Both the position numbers and the translations under genes were made by a program. The notes under the pieces were generated by a model that saw nothing but the letters and a program-made list of their open reading frames with translations, did no database searches and was not told the DNA's origin. DNA of 38,995 bases from Actinobacteria bacterium OK074 (GTDB lineage Bacteria > Actinomycetota > Actinomycetes > Streptomycetales > Streptomycetaceae). Location: the NCBI GenBank assembly GCA_001298575.1, contig LJCV01000308.1, positions 1 to 38,995 of the forward strand, read 5' to 3'. This document shows positions 16,243-24,202 of this stretch, in pieces (positions within the stretch are counted from its first letter, which is position 1; each line of letters opens with the position of its first letter).

Positions 16243-16330
16243 GTTCGGGGTGCGGGTGCGTTGTGGTTGCTCGCGCCCACGCGGCGGAGCCGCGCGATGT
16301 CACAGCCCCGCGCCCCTAGAAGCTGGGCTG
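16243..16330 (+). repeat. Copy of a widespread Streptomyces intergenic repeat
   Basis: Contains GGTGCGGGTGCGTTGTGG, then TTGCTCGCGCCCACGCGGCG, and a CACAGCCCCGCGCCCCTAGA end. I recognise this as a longer variant of the repeat at 2902-2957. Internal GCGGCGGAGCCGC can form a hairpin. It directly follows the LysR stop. Confidence 0.65.
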
Positions 16331-16474
16331 CGCCCGCTTTTTGAAGAGTGTGCGCAGGCGGGAAGTGGGGCGCTTGCGTGGGGTGAAGTCCGCTATGACC
16401 AAGGTGTCCTGGGTCAGTGCGGGGAGGGTGGTGGGTGGGGTTGGGCGGCGTTCGCGGTACGGGGGCTGGGGCAT
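16316..16474 (-). CDS. Possible small basic protein, 52 residues
   Basis: Open frame encoding a Pro/Arg-rich N-terminus, a hydrophobic-acidic middle (QDTLVIADFTP) and a basic tail (FKKRAQPSF). GC3 is high across the codons, as in real genes here, and GGGAG lies 11 nt before the ATG. The stop codon falls inside the intergenic repeat copy. It is divergent from the LysR gene at 16558. No function recognised; a chance frame in GC-rich DNA remains possible. Confidence 0.4.
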   Translation of the reverse strand: MPQPPYRERRPTPPTTLPALTQDTLVIADFTPRKRPTSRLRTLFKKRAQPSF

Positions 16475-16545
16475 GGGGAAACGTTCTCCCGGGCGTTGAG
16501 CTGGGGTCCAACACCTTGTTCGTGGTGATTCACGCACCTGCGTTG

Positions 16546-16551
16546 TAAGTT
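16546..16551 (+). promoter_or_regulatory. Possible -10 element for leaderless LysR transcript
   Basis: TAAGTT ends 6 nt before the ATG at 16558, with no clear ribosome binding site between them. No clear -35. Confidence 0.3.
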
Positions 16552-16557
16552 CGCCGG

Positions 16558-17541
16558 ATGGCTTCCGTTGAACCGCGTCTCCTTCGTGCCTTTGTCGCTG
16601 TGGCGGAGGAGTCGCACTTCACGCGGGCGGCTGCTCGGTTGTATGTCGCTCAGCAGGCGCTGAGCCGTGATGTCCGGCGGCTGGAGCGGGAGTTGGGGGC
16701 CGAGTTGTTCGTGCGGACCACTCGGCAGGTCGCTCTTACGGCCGACGGTGCTCGGCTGTTGCCGTATGCGCGGCGGGTGTTGGAGGCGGAGCGTGAACTC
16801 CTGGACGCGTTCGGGAGGTTGGGGGCCGGAGACGAGGGCGCCGTCGTACGGCCGTTGCTGGTGGATGTGAACAGTCCCGGGCTGTGCGGGGCGCGGGTGC
16901 TGGAGCGGGCCCGGCAACTCGTGCCCGAGCACGTCGAGTTGATGGCCCGGTTCGAGAGCGGGCTGACCGGGGCCGCCGCGGAGATCCTCGCGGGGCGGAT
17001 CGACGCGTCGTTCGGACGGTTCGCCGGGCTCGACCCCGCGGTGCGGGCCCGGCTCGACCACCAGCCCGTGCGGTACGAGCCGATGGCCGTCGTCCTGCCC
17101 GAGGGGCACCGGCTGGCCGGGCTCGACCGGGTGCCGCTGGCCGCGCTCGCGGGCGAGACCGTGTACGCCGGGGCCGGCAATCCGCGCACGCAGGAGTGGA
17201 CCGAACTCGCCCGGGAACTCTTCGCCGGACGCGGTATCGAGGTCGCGCCGCCGGCGCCGCTGGCCGTCGGTGCGGAGGAGTTCCAGCGGGTCATGGCCAA
17301 GAAGCGGAATCCGATCCTCGCCGTGGTGGACTTTCCGGACATGCCGGGGACGGTGCTGCGGCCCCTCGTGGACCCGGTCCCGCTGTCGCCGGTGTCGTTG
17401 GTGTGGCGGAGGGGGTTCATGCATCCGGGCTTCGAAGCGCTACGACGTTCGGCCATCGAACTGGCGAGCGAGGAAAAATGGCTTCGGTGTCCCTCGGACG
17501 GGTGGATTCCAGCCACCGACGCTCAAGTCATGCGGGGGTGA
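16558..17541 (+). CDS. LysR-family transcriptional regulator next to mat genes
   Basis: 327 residues. The helix-turn-helix (about 1-62) reads LLRAFVAVAEESHFTRAAARLYVAQQALSR in pattern, followed by a LysR substrate-binding domain (about 90-300). The YVAQQALSRDVRRLE segment is typical of the family. The start is the only ATG in place. It precedes the matA-like gene on the same strand by about 170 nt, an arrangement I recall from other Streptomyces, but whether it regulates the mat genes is not shown. Early codons are less GC3-biased than later ones. Confidence 0.88.
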   Translation: MASVEPRLLRAFVAVAEESHFTRAAARLYVAQQALSRDVRRLERELGAELFVRTTRQVALTADGARLLPYARRVLEAERELLDAFGRLGAGDEGAVVRPLLVDVNSPGLCGARVLERARQLVPEHVELMARFESGLTGAAAEILAGRIDASFGRFAGLDPAVRARLDHQPVRYEPMAVVLPEGHRLAGLDRVPLAALAGETVYAGAGNPRTQEWTELARELFAGRGIEVAPPAPLAVGAEEFQRVMAKKRNPILAVVDFPDMPGTVLRPLVDPVPLSPVSLVWRRGFMHPGFEALRRSAIELASEEKWLRCPSDGWIPATDAQVMRG

Positions 17542-17710
17542 ATCTCGCGATGATCTACACCGATCACCCACATGCGCTACATTCGTGACTCCGGGTGCAG
17601 TGTGGTAAAGGGGGGCGCTCGGGCCGTCTGAGGGGGATCGGTCCGTCGAAGTACGTTTACCCGGGTCGTACGCGCACCCGTTTTCTGTCCCTGGGGGGAT
17701 GTGCGTGCGC

Positions 17711-19180
17711 ATGGAGAAGTGGCGAAATGACGCCCAACCGGAAGGGCCGAATGACGGTCCGCCGAGCGGGCCGGAAGCAGGTCGGAAGGGTTTCGCGAAG
17801 TCCGGGGGGACTGCGCGGGGTCCGTGGGCCGTGGCGTCCAGAGGGGCCGAGGGGTCCCAAGAGGCAAGAGGACCGCGGGAGTTCGTGGGGCGCTCGGCGG
17901 CGGACGGGGAGCCGTCCGGGGCCGCTGGGCGGGGCGTACCGGACTGGCCGGAAGCGAAAGCGGAATCCGAACTGGCGCCCGAGTCGGCGCCGGAATTGGC
18001 ATTCGGGTCGGTGTCTGAGGTGCCGTCTGGAGTGCCGCCCGAGATGTCGTCCGGGTCGGCTTTGGAACCGGCTTCCGGGCTGGTGTGGCCGGAGGCGTTG
18101 CGTGCGGAGAGTACGTGGGCCGGGGTGTCGTACGACCGGACGCAGAACTTCGAACGGGCGCGCGACCTCGACCGGGTGCGCGACGGGGGTGACGGGCCGG
18201 AGTACGGCCGGGACGGCGACGGGGTGACGGGCTCGGGCGACCCGGGCGGCAGTGGTGGTGCGGCCGGTCCGGCCGCGGCTGCCGCCGCCGAGCGTTCCGC
18301 GTTCGCCGCCGCTCCCACCGCCGGTGCGGGCGCCGCCGTCGCCGCGAGCGCTCTCGCCGCCGCCCGGCCCGCCGTGCCTGCTTCCGGTGCCGCTTCCGGC
18401 CCCGTTTCCGGCGCTGCCAAGGATCTCCTCGCCTGGGAGCAGTCCTCCGAGCCCGGTCACACGCACGACCCGAACGAGGTCACCGTCCAACTCGACGGGG
18501 CCGGGCGGGAGTTGGGCGGCGGGTCGGATGCGTCGGGTAAGTCCGGTGCGGGCAAGTCCGGTGCGGGCAAAGGCGGTTCGCGCAGGGGTGGGCCCGGCAA
18601 GGGGGGTGCGGACTCCGACGGGCCCGTGTTCGTCGACGAGTCCGGGCGGCGCAGCCGTCGTTTCCGTCGGCTCGGCATGTTCGTCGGCATCGCCTGCGCG
18701 GTCTACGCCGTCGTCATCGTCATCACGCTGTTGTCGGGAAGCTCCAACGCGCCCTGGCTGCCCGTTCCGGGGCAGGACGACGACAAGCCGGCCGGCAAGG
18801 TCGAGCCCTCGCCGGAGCCGTCCGATTCGCTGCTGGCTCCGGCCGGCGGGGGCAGCGCGCCAAGTGCCGCCGTGAGCGCGGGCGTTGGTGTCGGGAAGAC
18901 CCCGGCGCCGGGGGGTACCGCTTCGGCGGGCGGTTCGACGGCCGGTACGGGGGGGGGGGGCGGGGGCACGGGGACGAGCGCCTCGCCCAAGCCGTCGGTG
19001 AGCACCACCCCGCCCGATCCGGGCACCAGCCCGAAGGACCCGGACCCGTCGCCGTCCACGCCCGTGGACAACTCGCCCGATCCCGGCTCGCCTTCGCCGA
19101 GCGTGTCGGCGCCGGTCTCGCCGTCGACGTCCGCGTCGACCGGTACGGGCGCCGCCGAGCGGGGGCCGAGACACCGCTGA
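17711..19180 (+). CDS. matA: MatA-like single-pass membrane protein
   Basis: 489 residues. A long, low-complexity cytoplasmic N-terminus (about 1-315, rich in Gly, Ala, Glu and Ser, with TVQLDG near the middle) is followed by basic RRSRRFRRL and one membrane helix (about 322-342). The extracellular tail is rich in Pro, Ser, Thr and Gly. It lies directly before matB, the position matA holds in Streptomyces, where matAB are needed for a PNAG-like polymer that makes hyphae aggregate. The identity rests mainly on context. GGGGGG at 17693-17698 abuts the ATG at 17699, so I prefer ATG 17711 (GTG 17705 is also possible). A G12 tract at 18949-18960 lies in the tail. Confidence 0.72.
   Translation: MEKWRNDAQPEGPNDGPPSGPEAGRKGFAKSGGTARGPWAVASRGAEGSQEARGPREFVGRSAADGEPSGAAGRGVPDWPEAKAESELAPESAPELAFGSVSEVPSGVPPEMSSGSALEPASGLVWPEALRAESTWAGVSYDRTQNFERARDLDRVRDGGDGPEYGRDGDGVTGSGDPGGSGGAAGPAAAAAAERSAFAAAPTAGAGAAVAASALAAARPAVPASGAASGPVSGAAKDLLAWEQSSEPGHTHDPNEVTVQLDGAGRELGGGSDASGKSGAGKSGAGKGGSRRGGPGKGGADSDGPVFVDESGRRSRRFRRLGMFVGIACAVYAVVIVITLLSGSSNAPWLPVPGQDDDKPAGKVEPSPEPSDSLLAPAGGGSAPSAAVSAGVGVGKTPAPGGTASAGGSTAGTGGGGGGTGTSASPKPSVSTTPPDPGTSPKDPDPSPSTPVDNSPDPGSPSPSVSAPVSPSTSASTGTGAAERGPRHR
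18949..18960 (+). repeat. G12 homopolymer inside matA-like gene
   Basis: Twelve consecutive G at about codon 413-417, followed by CGGGGG. A gain or loss of one base would shift the frame in the extracellular tail. It is either a slippage-prone tract or a sequencing error spot. Confidence 0.9.
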
Positions 19181-19394
19181 CCGCCGTCGTCCGGGTCCCG
19201 GCGGGTCACGCCCATGGGTCCGCCCGCCCGCCGGTACATCGCAACTCGCGGTCCGGCGACCGCAGTTCGGCGCCTTCCGGGACGTGGGCCGGACCGCACA
19301 GGCCGTGGAGCCGAACGTCACGAAGAGCCGTCACGAAGAGCCGTCACGAAGAGCCGTAGCGCCACCTCATCTCATGTTCGGAGTACATCGTCCG
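19181..19394 (+). promoter_or_regulatory. matA-matB intergenic region
   Basis: 214 bp without a gene. It contains three 13-bp tandem repeats (19317-19355) shortly before matB and may carry a separate matB promoter or a control element. An in-frame ATG at 19284 would make the repeats coding, but their 13-bp period argues against it. Confidence 0.4.
19317..19355 (+). repeat. Three perfect 13-bp tandem repeats upstream of matB
   Basis: GTCACGAAGAGCC occurs three times without a change, ending 39 bp before the matB ATG. The perfect identity suggests recent expansion or selection as a binding array. Confidence 0.95.
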
Positions 19395-21722
19395 ATGGCA
19401 ATCCGCTCCCATCGCAGCGACGAACCAGACCGATCAGAGCCACCAGGCCGATCAGGCCGAGCAGAACGGCCAGAACCATCGGGTCGGCCGAGTCCGCCGG
19501 GCTGGGCCCGGCAGCCCGCGACTCCCGCCGGTGGCACGCCCGTTGCCAAGGCCCCCGACGTTCCCCGTCATCGTGCCCTGACCATGCGGTTTCTGCTGCC
19601 GCTGCTGCTCCTGCTCGCCCTCGTCGCGATGTTGATGCTGCGCGGCTACGTGCACAGCGAGATCCTCGCCGACTACCGGGTGCGGCCCGAGGCGGCCAGT
19701 GACAAGGTGCCGGAGAAGATCCTCGACGGCGGCCCGGTCATCGACACGCGCGGTGGCCGTCAGGTCAGCCTCAAAGTGCCGGACCACAGACTGGTGTTGA
19801 CGTTCGACGACGGACCGGACCCGAAGTGGACCCCCGAAGTCCTGGACGTGCTGAAGAAGTACCACGCCCACGCCGTCTTCTTCATCACCGGCACGATGGC
19901 CTCGCAGTACCCGGAGCTGGTCCGCCGGATCGTCGCCGAGGGGCACGAGGTCGGCGTGCACACCTTCAGCCACCCCGACCTGTCGTACCACTCCAAGCGC
20001 CGTATCGACTGGGAACTCTCGCAGAACCAGCTGGCGTTGGCGGGCGCCGCCGGTATCCGCTCCTCGCTCTTCCGGCCGCCGTACTCGTCCTTCGCGGACG
20101 CCATGGACAACGAGTCCTGGCCGGTGGTCGAGTACGTGGGAGCACGGGGCTACTTGACCGTCGTGAACAACACCGACAGCGAGGACTGGCGCAAGCCCGG
20201 CGTCGCGCAGATCATCCGCAACGCGACGCCCAAGGGCGGCAAGGGCGCGATCGTCCTCATGCACGACTCCGGCGGTGACCGGCACCAGACGGTCGAGGCG
20301 CTTGAGACCTTCTTGCCCCAACTCCAGGCCAGGGGCTACGAGTTCCAGACCCTCAGTGCCGCGCTCAACGCCCCGAACGCGGACACGCCCGTGCGCGGTC
20401 CGGAGCTGTGGAAGGGCAAGGCGTGGATCTTCCTGGTGCAGGCGTCCGACGGTATCGCCGGTGTTCTGGTGGTCTGCCTCGCGGTCGTCGGCAGTCTGGT
20501 CATCGCCCGGTTCGCGCTGATGCTCCTGCTGTCCGGGCGGCATGCCCGGCGGGTGCGCCGCAAGGGCTTCAGCTGGGGTCCTGCCGGTCCGGTCACGGCA
20601 CCGGTCTCCGTCCTGGTACCGGCGTACAACGAGGCCAAGTGCATTGAGAACACGGTCCGTTCACTCATCGAGAGCGACCATCCGGTCGAGGTCATCGTCA
20701 TCGACGACGGTTCGACGGACGGCACCGCCCGCATCGTCGAGGACCTGCGCCTGCCCGGCGTTCGCGTCGTGCGACAGCACAACACGGGCAAGCCCGCCGC
20801 CCTCAACCGGGGTGTGGCGAACGCCCGTTACGACCTGATCGTGATGATGGACGGCGACACGGTCTTCGAGCCTTCCACCGTACGGGAGTTGGTCCAGCCC
20901 TTCGCCGACCCGAAGGTCGGCGCGGTCGCCGGGAACGCCAAGGTCGGCAACAAGGACTCGATGATCGGCGCCTGGCAGCACATCGAGTACGTGATGGGCT
21001 TCAACCTCGACCGCCGCATGTACGACGTGCTGCGCTGCATGCCGACCATCCCGGGCGCCGTAGGAGCCTTCCGCCGTACGGCACTTGAGCGCGTCGGCGG
21101 CATGAGCGACGACACGCTCGCCGAGGACACCGACGTCACCATGGCCCTGCACCGCGACGGCTGGCGCGTGGTGTACGCGGAGAACGCCCGCGCCTGGACC
21201 GAAGCCCCGGAATCCGTGGGGCAGTTGTGGTCCCAGCGCTACCGCTGGTCGTACGGCACGATGCAGGCGATCTGGAAGCACCGCCGCGCCCTCGTCGACC
21301 GGGGCCCGTCCGGACGCTTCGGCCGCGTGGGCCTGCCGTTCGTCGCCCTGTTCATGGTCGTCGCCCCGCTGCTGGCCCCGCTGATCGACATCTTCCTTCT
21401 CTACGGCGTCGTCTTCGGCCCAACCCAGCGGACGATCATCGCCTGGGCGGGCGTCCTGGCGATCCAGTTCGTCTGCGCGGCCTACGCGTTCCGCCTGGAC
21501 CGCGAACGCATGACCCACCTCGTCTCCCTCCCGCTCCAGCAACTCCTGTACCGGCAGCTGATGTACGTGGTCCTGCTCCAGTCCTGGATCACCGCGCTCA
21601 CCGGCGGCCGGCTGCGCTGGCAGAAGCTGCGCCGCTCGGGCGTGGTGGGGGCACCCGGGTCGGCCTCGGGAACATCGCTTCCACGACAACGCGGGTCACG
21701 TGCAGGGAGGACGGTCGGATGA
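19395..21722 (+). CDS. matB: Bifunctional polysaccharide deacetylase / glycosyltransferase MatB
   Basis: Membrane synthase for a beta-1,6-GlcNAc (PNAG-type) polymer. 775 residues: basic cytoplasmic N-terminus, membrane helix (about 63-83), extracellular NodB/CE4 deacetylase (TFDDGPD with Asp138 and Asp139; metal histidines in HTFSH, His189 and His193; LMHDSGG), a second helix (about 350-375), a GT2 domain (VSVLVPAYNE, VIDDGSTDGT, MDGDT as DXD, LAEDTDV, QRYRW), then several C-terminal helices. All catalytic motifs are present. I chose the ATG at 19395 because GGAG lies 11 nt upstream and the 13-bp repeats then stay non-coding. The stop overlaps the acyltransferase start (ATGA). Matches S. coelicolor SCO2962 as I recall. 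Confidence 0.92.
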   Translation: MAIRSHRSDEPDRSEPPGRSGRAERPEPSGRPSPPGWARQPATPAGGTPVAKAPDVPRHRALTMRFLLPLLLLLALVAMLMLRGYVHSEILADYRVRPEAASDKVPEKILDGGPVIDTRGGRQVSLKVPDHRLVLTFDDGPDPKWTPEVLDVLKKYHAHAVFFITGTMASQYPELVRRIVAEGHEVGVHTFSHPDLSYHSKRRIDWELSQNQLALAGAAGIRSSLFRPPYSSFADAMDNESWPVVEYVGARGYLTVVNNTDSEDWRKPGVAQIIRNATPKGGKGAIVLMHDSGGDRHQTVEALETFLPQLQARGYEFQTLSAALNAPNADTPVRGPELWKGKAWIFLVQASDGIAGVLVVCLAVVGSLVIARFALMLLLSGRHARRVRRKGFSWGPAGPVTAPVSVLVPAYNEAKCIENTVRSLIESDHPVEVIVIDDGSTDGTARIVEDLRLPGVRVVRQHNTGKPAALNRGVANARYDLIVMMDGDTVFEPSTVRELVQPFADPKVGAVAGNAKVGNKDSMIGAWQHIEYVMGFNLDRRMYDVLRCMPTIPGAVGAFRRTALERVGGMSDDTLAEDTDVTMALHRDGWRVVYAENARAWTEAPESVGQLWSQRYRWSYGTMQAIWKHRRALVDRGPSGRFGRVGLPFVALFMVVAPLLAPLIDIFLLYGVVFGPTQRTIIAWAGVLAIQFVCAAYAFRLDRERMTHLVSLPLQQLLYRQLMYVVLLQSWITALTGGRLRWQKLRRSGVVGAPGSASGTSLPRQRGSRAGRTVG

Positions 21723-23047
21723 CGGCGAACGAGTTCGCGGCGGGCGAAATGGCGGAGGAGACACCGCAGTTGGGGACGCGGAAGGTGGAGACTCCCGCTG
21801 CGGCCCCCGCCACCAAGCCTGCCGTAGGCGCAGGCACCGGCACCGGCACCGGCCGAGACCGCTACCTCGACCTCCTCCGCTCCCTCGCCCTCGTCCGCGT
21901 AGTCGCCTACCACCTCTTCGGCTGGGCCTGGCTGACGATTCTGTTCCCCTCCATGGGCGTGATGTTCGCCCTCGCGGGCTCCCTGATGGCCCGCTCCCTG
22001 AACCGTCCGGCGCTGAAGGTGATCAGAAGCCGGGTGCGCCGACTCCTGCCCCCGCTCTGGGCGTTCAGCGCGGTGATCCTGACCATGATGCTGGTCAACG
22101 GCTGGCAGCCGACCAAGGACCCGGACACCAGCGGGAGTTGGGGTCTGGCATCGATCTTCAACTACGTTCTCCCGATCGGCGCCCCGCCGTACCCGGAGCA
22201 CCTGGGCTCCGAGTCCGGTTTCCTGGAGGCGACTTGGCCGCAGGAGGCGGCGGGCCCGCTCTGGTACCTGCGGGCGTACCTGTGGTTCGTGGTGGCGTCC
22301 CCGCTGCTGCTGTGGGCGTTCCGCCGGGTCCCGTGGGCCACGCTGCTGGCGCCTCTCGCGCTGACGGCCGTCGTGGGTACGGGCCTGGTGACCATCCCCG
22401 GCGAGACCGGCAACGCGGTCACCGACTTCGCCGTCTACGGCAGCTGCTGGGTACTCGGATTCGCCCACCACGAAGGGGTGTTGAAGCGTTTCCCGCGCTA
22501 CGCGGCGGTGTCGGGCGCGGTGTTCGTGATGGCGTTCGGGCTGTGGTGGGCGTCGACGCACCTCGGTGAGGAGGGCTGGGACCTGAACGACATCCCGCTG
22601 GCGCAGGCGTGCTGGTCGTTCGGGTTCGTGGTGATCCTGCTCCAGTACTCGCCGTCGTGGCAGAAACTCCCCGGCAGACTGGGCAGTTGGGACAGGCTGG
22701 TCACCCTCTCCAACAACCGGGCCGTCACCATCTACCTGTGGCACAACCTCCTGATCATGGCCACGGTCCCGATCATCGACAAGGCGTACGAACTCCCGTT
22801 CATGCAGAGTGATCGCGCGACCTCGGCGCTGGACTCGACGTACACGATGTGGATGTTCTTCCTGGTCTGGCCGCTGATCGGGGCGGCGATCCTCGCGTTC
22901 GGCTGGATCGAGGACCTGGCGGCCAAACGGAGCCCCCGGCTGTGGCCCAACGGCAGCCGGAAACAACGGAGTTCAACGCCGCAGAGGTCATCGACAGGGA
23001 CTTCGGTCAAAGGGGCGGCGAGGCATCAGCGGGCGCGAAATCCGTGA
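21719..23047 (+). CDS. Membrane acyltransferase (acyltransferase-3 family)
   Basis: 442 residues. A short cytoplasmic N-terminus with GTGTGTG precedes the acyltransferase-3 fold: RDRYLDLLRSLALVRVVAYH carries the conserved Arg and His, followed by about ten membrane helices. GGGAGG precedes the ATG, which overlaps the matB stop by 4 nt, so it is co-translated with matB. By analogy with IcaC and other O-acyltransferases it probably adds acetyl or succinyl groups to the MatB polymer during export. This is inference from context. Its last 41 bp overlap the convergent LysR gene. Confidence 0.88.
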   Translation: MTANEFAAGEMAEETPQLGTRKVETPAAAPATKPAVGAGTGTGTGRDRYLDLLRSLALVRVVAYHLFGWAWLTILFPSMGVMFALAGSLMARSLNRPALKVIRSRVRRLLPPLWAFSAVILTMMLVNGWQPTKDPDTSGSWGLASIFNYVLPIGAPPYPEHLGSESGFLEATWPQEAAGPLWYLRAYLWFVVASPLLLWAFRRVPWATLLAPLALTAVVGTGLVTIPGETGNAVTDFAVYGSCWVLGFAHHEGVLKRFPRYAAVSGAVFVMAFGLWWASTHLGEEGWDLNDIPLAQACWSFGFVVILLQYSPSWQKLPGRLGSWDRLVTLSNNRAVTIYLWHNLLIMATVPIIDKAYELPFMQSDRATSALDSTYTMWMFFLVWPLIGAAILAFGWIEDLAAKRSPRLWPNGSRKQRSSTPQRSSTGTSVKGAARHQRARNP

Positions 23048-23930
23048 TCAGCTCGTGGAACAGGTCGTGCACGGCGAGCGCGGGCTCCGACAGCGGCTGA
23101 CTGTCGGACGTGCACAGGGACAGCTTGACCGGGATGGCCGGTTCGACGATCCGGCGCACCACCAGGTTCCGCACGTCGAGGATCGCGCGCGCCGCCGACC
23201 AGGGCAGCACCGTCGCCCCGAGGTCGGCGCCGACCGCGCTGACCAGCGTCAGCACCGACTCGATCTCGCCGACCACCCGCGGTTCCAGTGACGCCTGTTG
23301 GAACGCGCCGTCGACGACCTGCCGGATGGTGTGGATCCGGCTGGGCAACAGCAGCCCCACGTCGGCCAGTTCGGCCAGCCGGACATCGCCCTCGCCGGGC
23401 GGCGCGGCCCCGCCCGGCGCCGCGATCAGGAACAGGTCCTCGGTGCGCAGCGGTTCGAACTGGACGCCCCGCAGCGGCCCGGCGCCGTAGATGAACGCCA
23501 TGTCCATGCGGCCGGTCATGATCGCCTCGCTGATCACGCCGCCGAAGTTCTCGTTGATGTGCAGCAGGATGTCCGGGTAGCGCGCCCGCACGCTCCTGAG
23601 CAGGGGCAGCGCGAGGGCGGCGCCCATGCTGTACGGGGCCAGGCCCACGGAGACGTTGCCCGCCGGGGCGCGGCCGGAGACGTCGACGGCCGCGTGCGCG
23701 AGGTCGACCTGGCGCAGGATCAGCTGGGCGTGCCGGTACAGCGCCCGTCCGGCCTCGGTCGGGGCCACCCCGCGTTTGCTGCGGATCAGCAGCTGCTGCT
23801 TGAACTGGGCTTCCAGCGAGGAGAGTTGCTGGCTGAGCGCGGGCTGTGCGATGTGCAGGATGTCGGCCGCACGCGTGATGCTCCCGGCATCCACGATCTT
23901 CACGAACGAGTACAGACGCCTGGTGTCCAT
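23007..23930 (-). CDS. NAC-like LysR-family regulator
   Basis: 307 residues, normal LysR length. The N-terminal FVKIVDAGSITRAADILHIA and later QQLLIR, KRGV, PTEAG, ILRQ, together with GEIES and GATVLP in the effector domain, match the Klebsiella nitrogen assimilation control protein as I remember it. AAGG lies before the ATG. Divergent from the oxoprolinase-like cluster, with a perfect ATA-N9-TAT site in the shared region, so it is the likely regulator of that cluster. Its 3' end overlaps the acyltransferase gene by 41 bp, convergently. Confidence 0.9.
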   Translation of the reverse strand: MDTRRLYSFVKIVDAGSITRAADILHIAQPALSQQLSSLEAQFKQQLLIRSKRGVAPTEAGRALYRHAQLILRQVDLAHAAVDVSGRAPAGNVSVGLAPYSMGAALALPLLRSVRARYPDILLHINENFGGVISEAIMTGRMDMAFIYGAGPLRGVQFEPLRTEDLFLIAAPGGAAPPGEGDVRLAELADVGLLLPSRIHTIRQVVDGAFQQASLEPRVVGEIESVLTLVSAVGADLGATVLPWSAARAILDVRNLVVRRIVEPAIPVKLSLCTSDSQPLSEPALAVHDLFHELITDFAPADASPPL

Positions 23931-24009
23931 GCGCGGCCTTCCAGCGTGGGCGGAGCCTCATCGTAGGCGGGGCGCGGTCGGCCGGGCCGGGCGTGGGGTG
24001 ACGGCCGTC

Positions 24010-24024
24010 ATATCCAGCGGCTAT
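24010..24024. promoter_or_regulatory. NAC-type binding site, ATA-N9-TAT
   Basis: ATA (24010-24012), nine bases, TAT (24022-24024). This is the exact NAC consensus and also satisfies the LysR T-N11-A rule. Its centre at 24017 is about 64 bp upstream of the start predicted from the promoter at 24046-24074. Confidence 0.65.
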
Positions 24025-24045
24025 CGCGTCACGCAGAATGCGTAT

Positions 24046-24074
24046 TTGCCGCCATGTCCCGTTGGGATTACGTT
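24046..24074 (+). promoter_or_regulatory. Predicted promoter of the oxoprolinase-like cluster
   Basis: TTGCCG (24046-24051), 17-nt spacer, TACGTT (24069-24074). The predicted start is near 24081, leaving a pyrimidine-rich leader of about 120 nt before the ATG at 24203. Confidence 0.5.
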
Positions 24075-24202
24075 CACCGAAACGCGGATTTCCGCCTTTC
24101 CGAAGAACCCCCCAGGCGCTTTTCGTCCTTTCCGCCGGCACCGTCGCCGTCTTCTCCCCCCTCGGCTCCTGCCTCCTTGCCGACCCCTTTTCTGGAGGAT
24201 TC

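Noticed and set aside
17430..17450. Second LacI-operator-like sequence (CTTCGAAGCGCTACGAC) inside the second LysR gene
   Set aside because: Imperfect, within coding sequence and not near a promoter of the sugar operon.
19284..19394. Earlier MatB start at 19284
   Set aside because: It would translate the 13-bp repeats in shifting frames and lacks a ribosome site. ATG 19395 is better.
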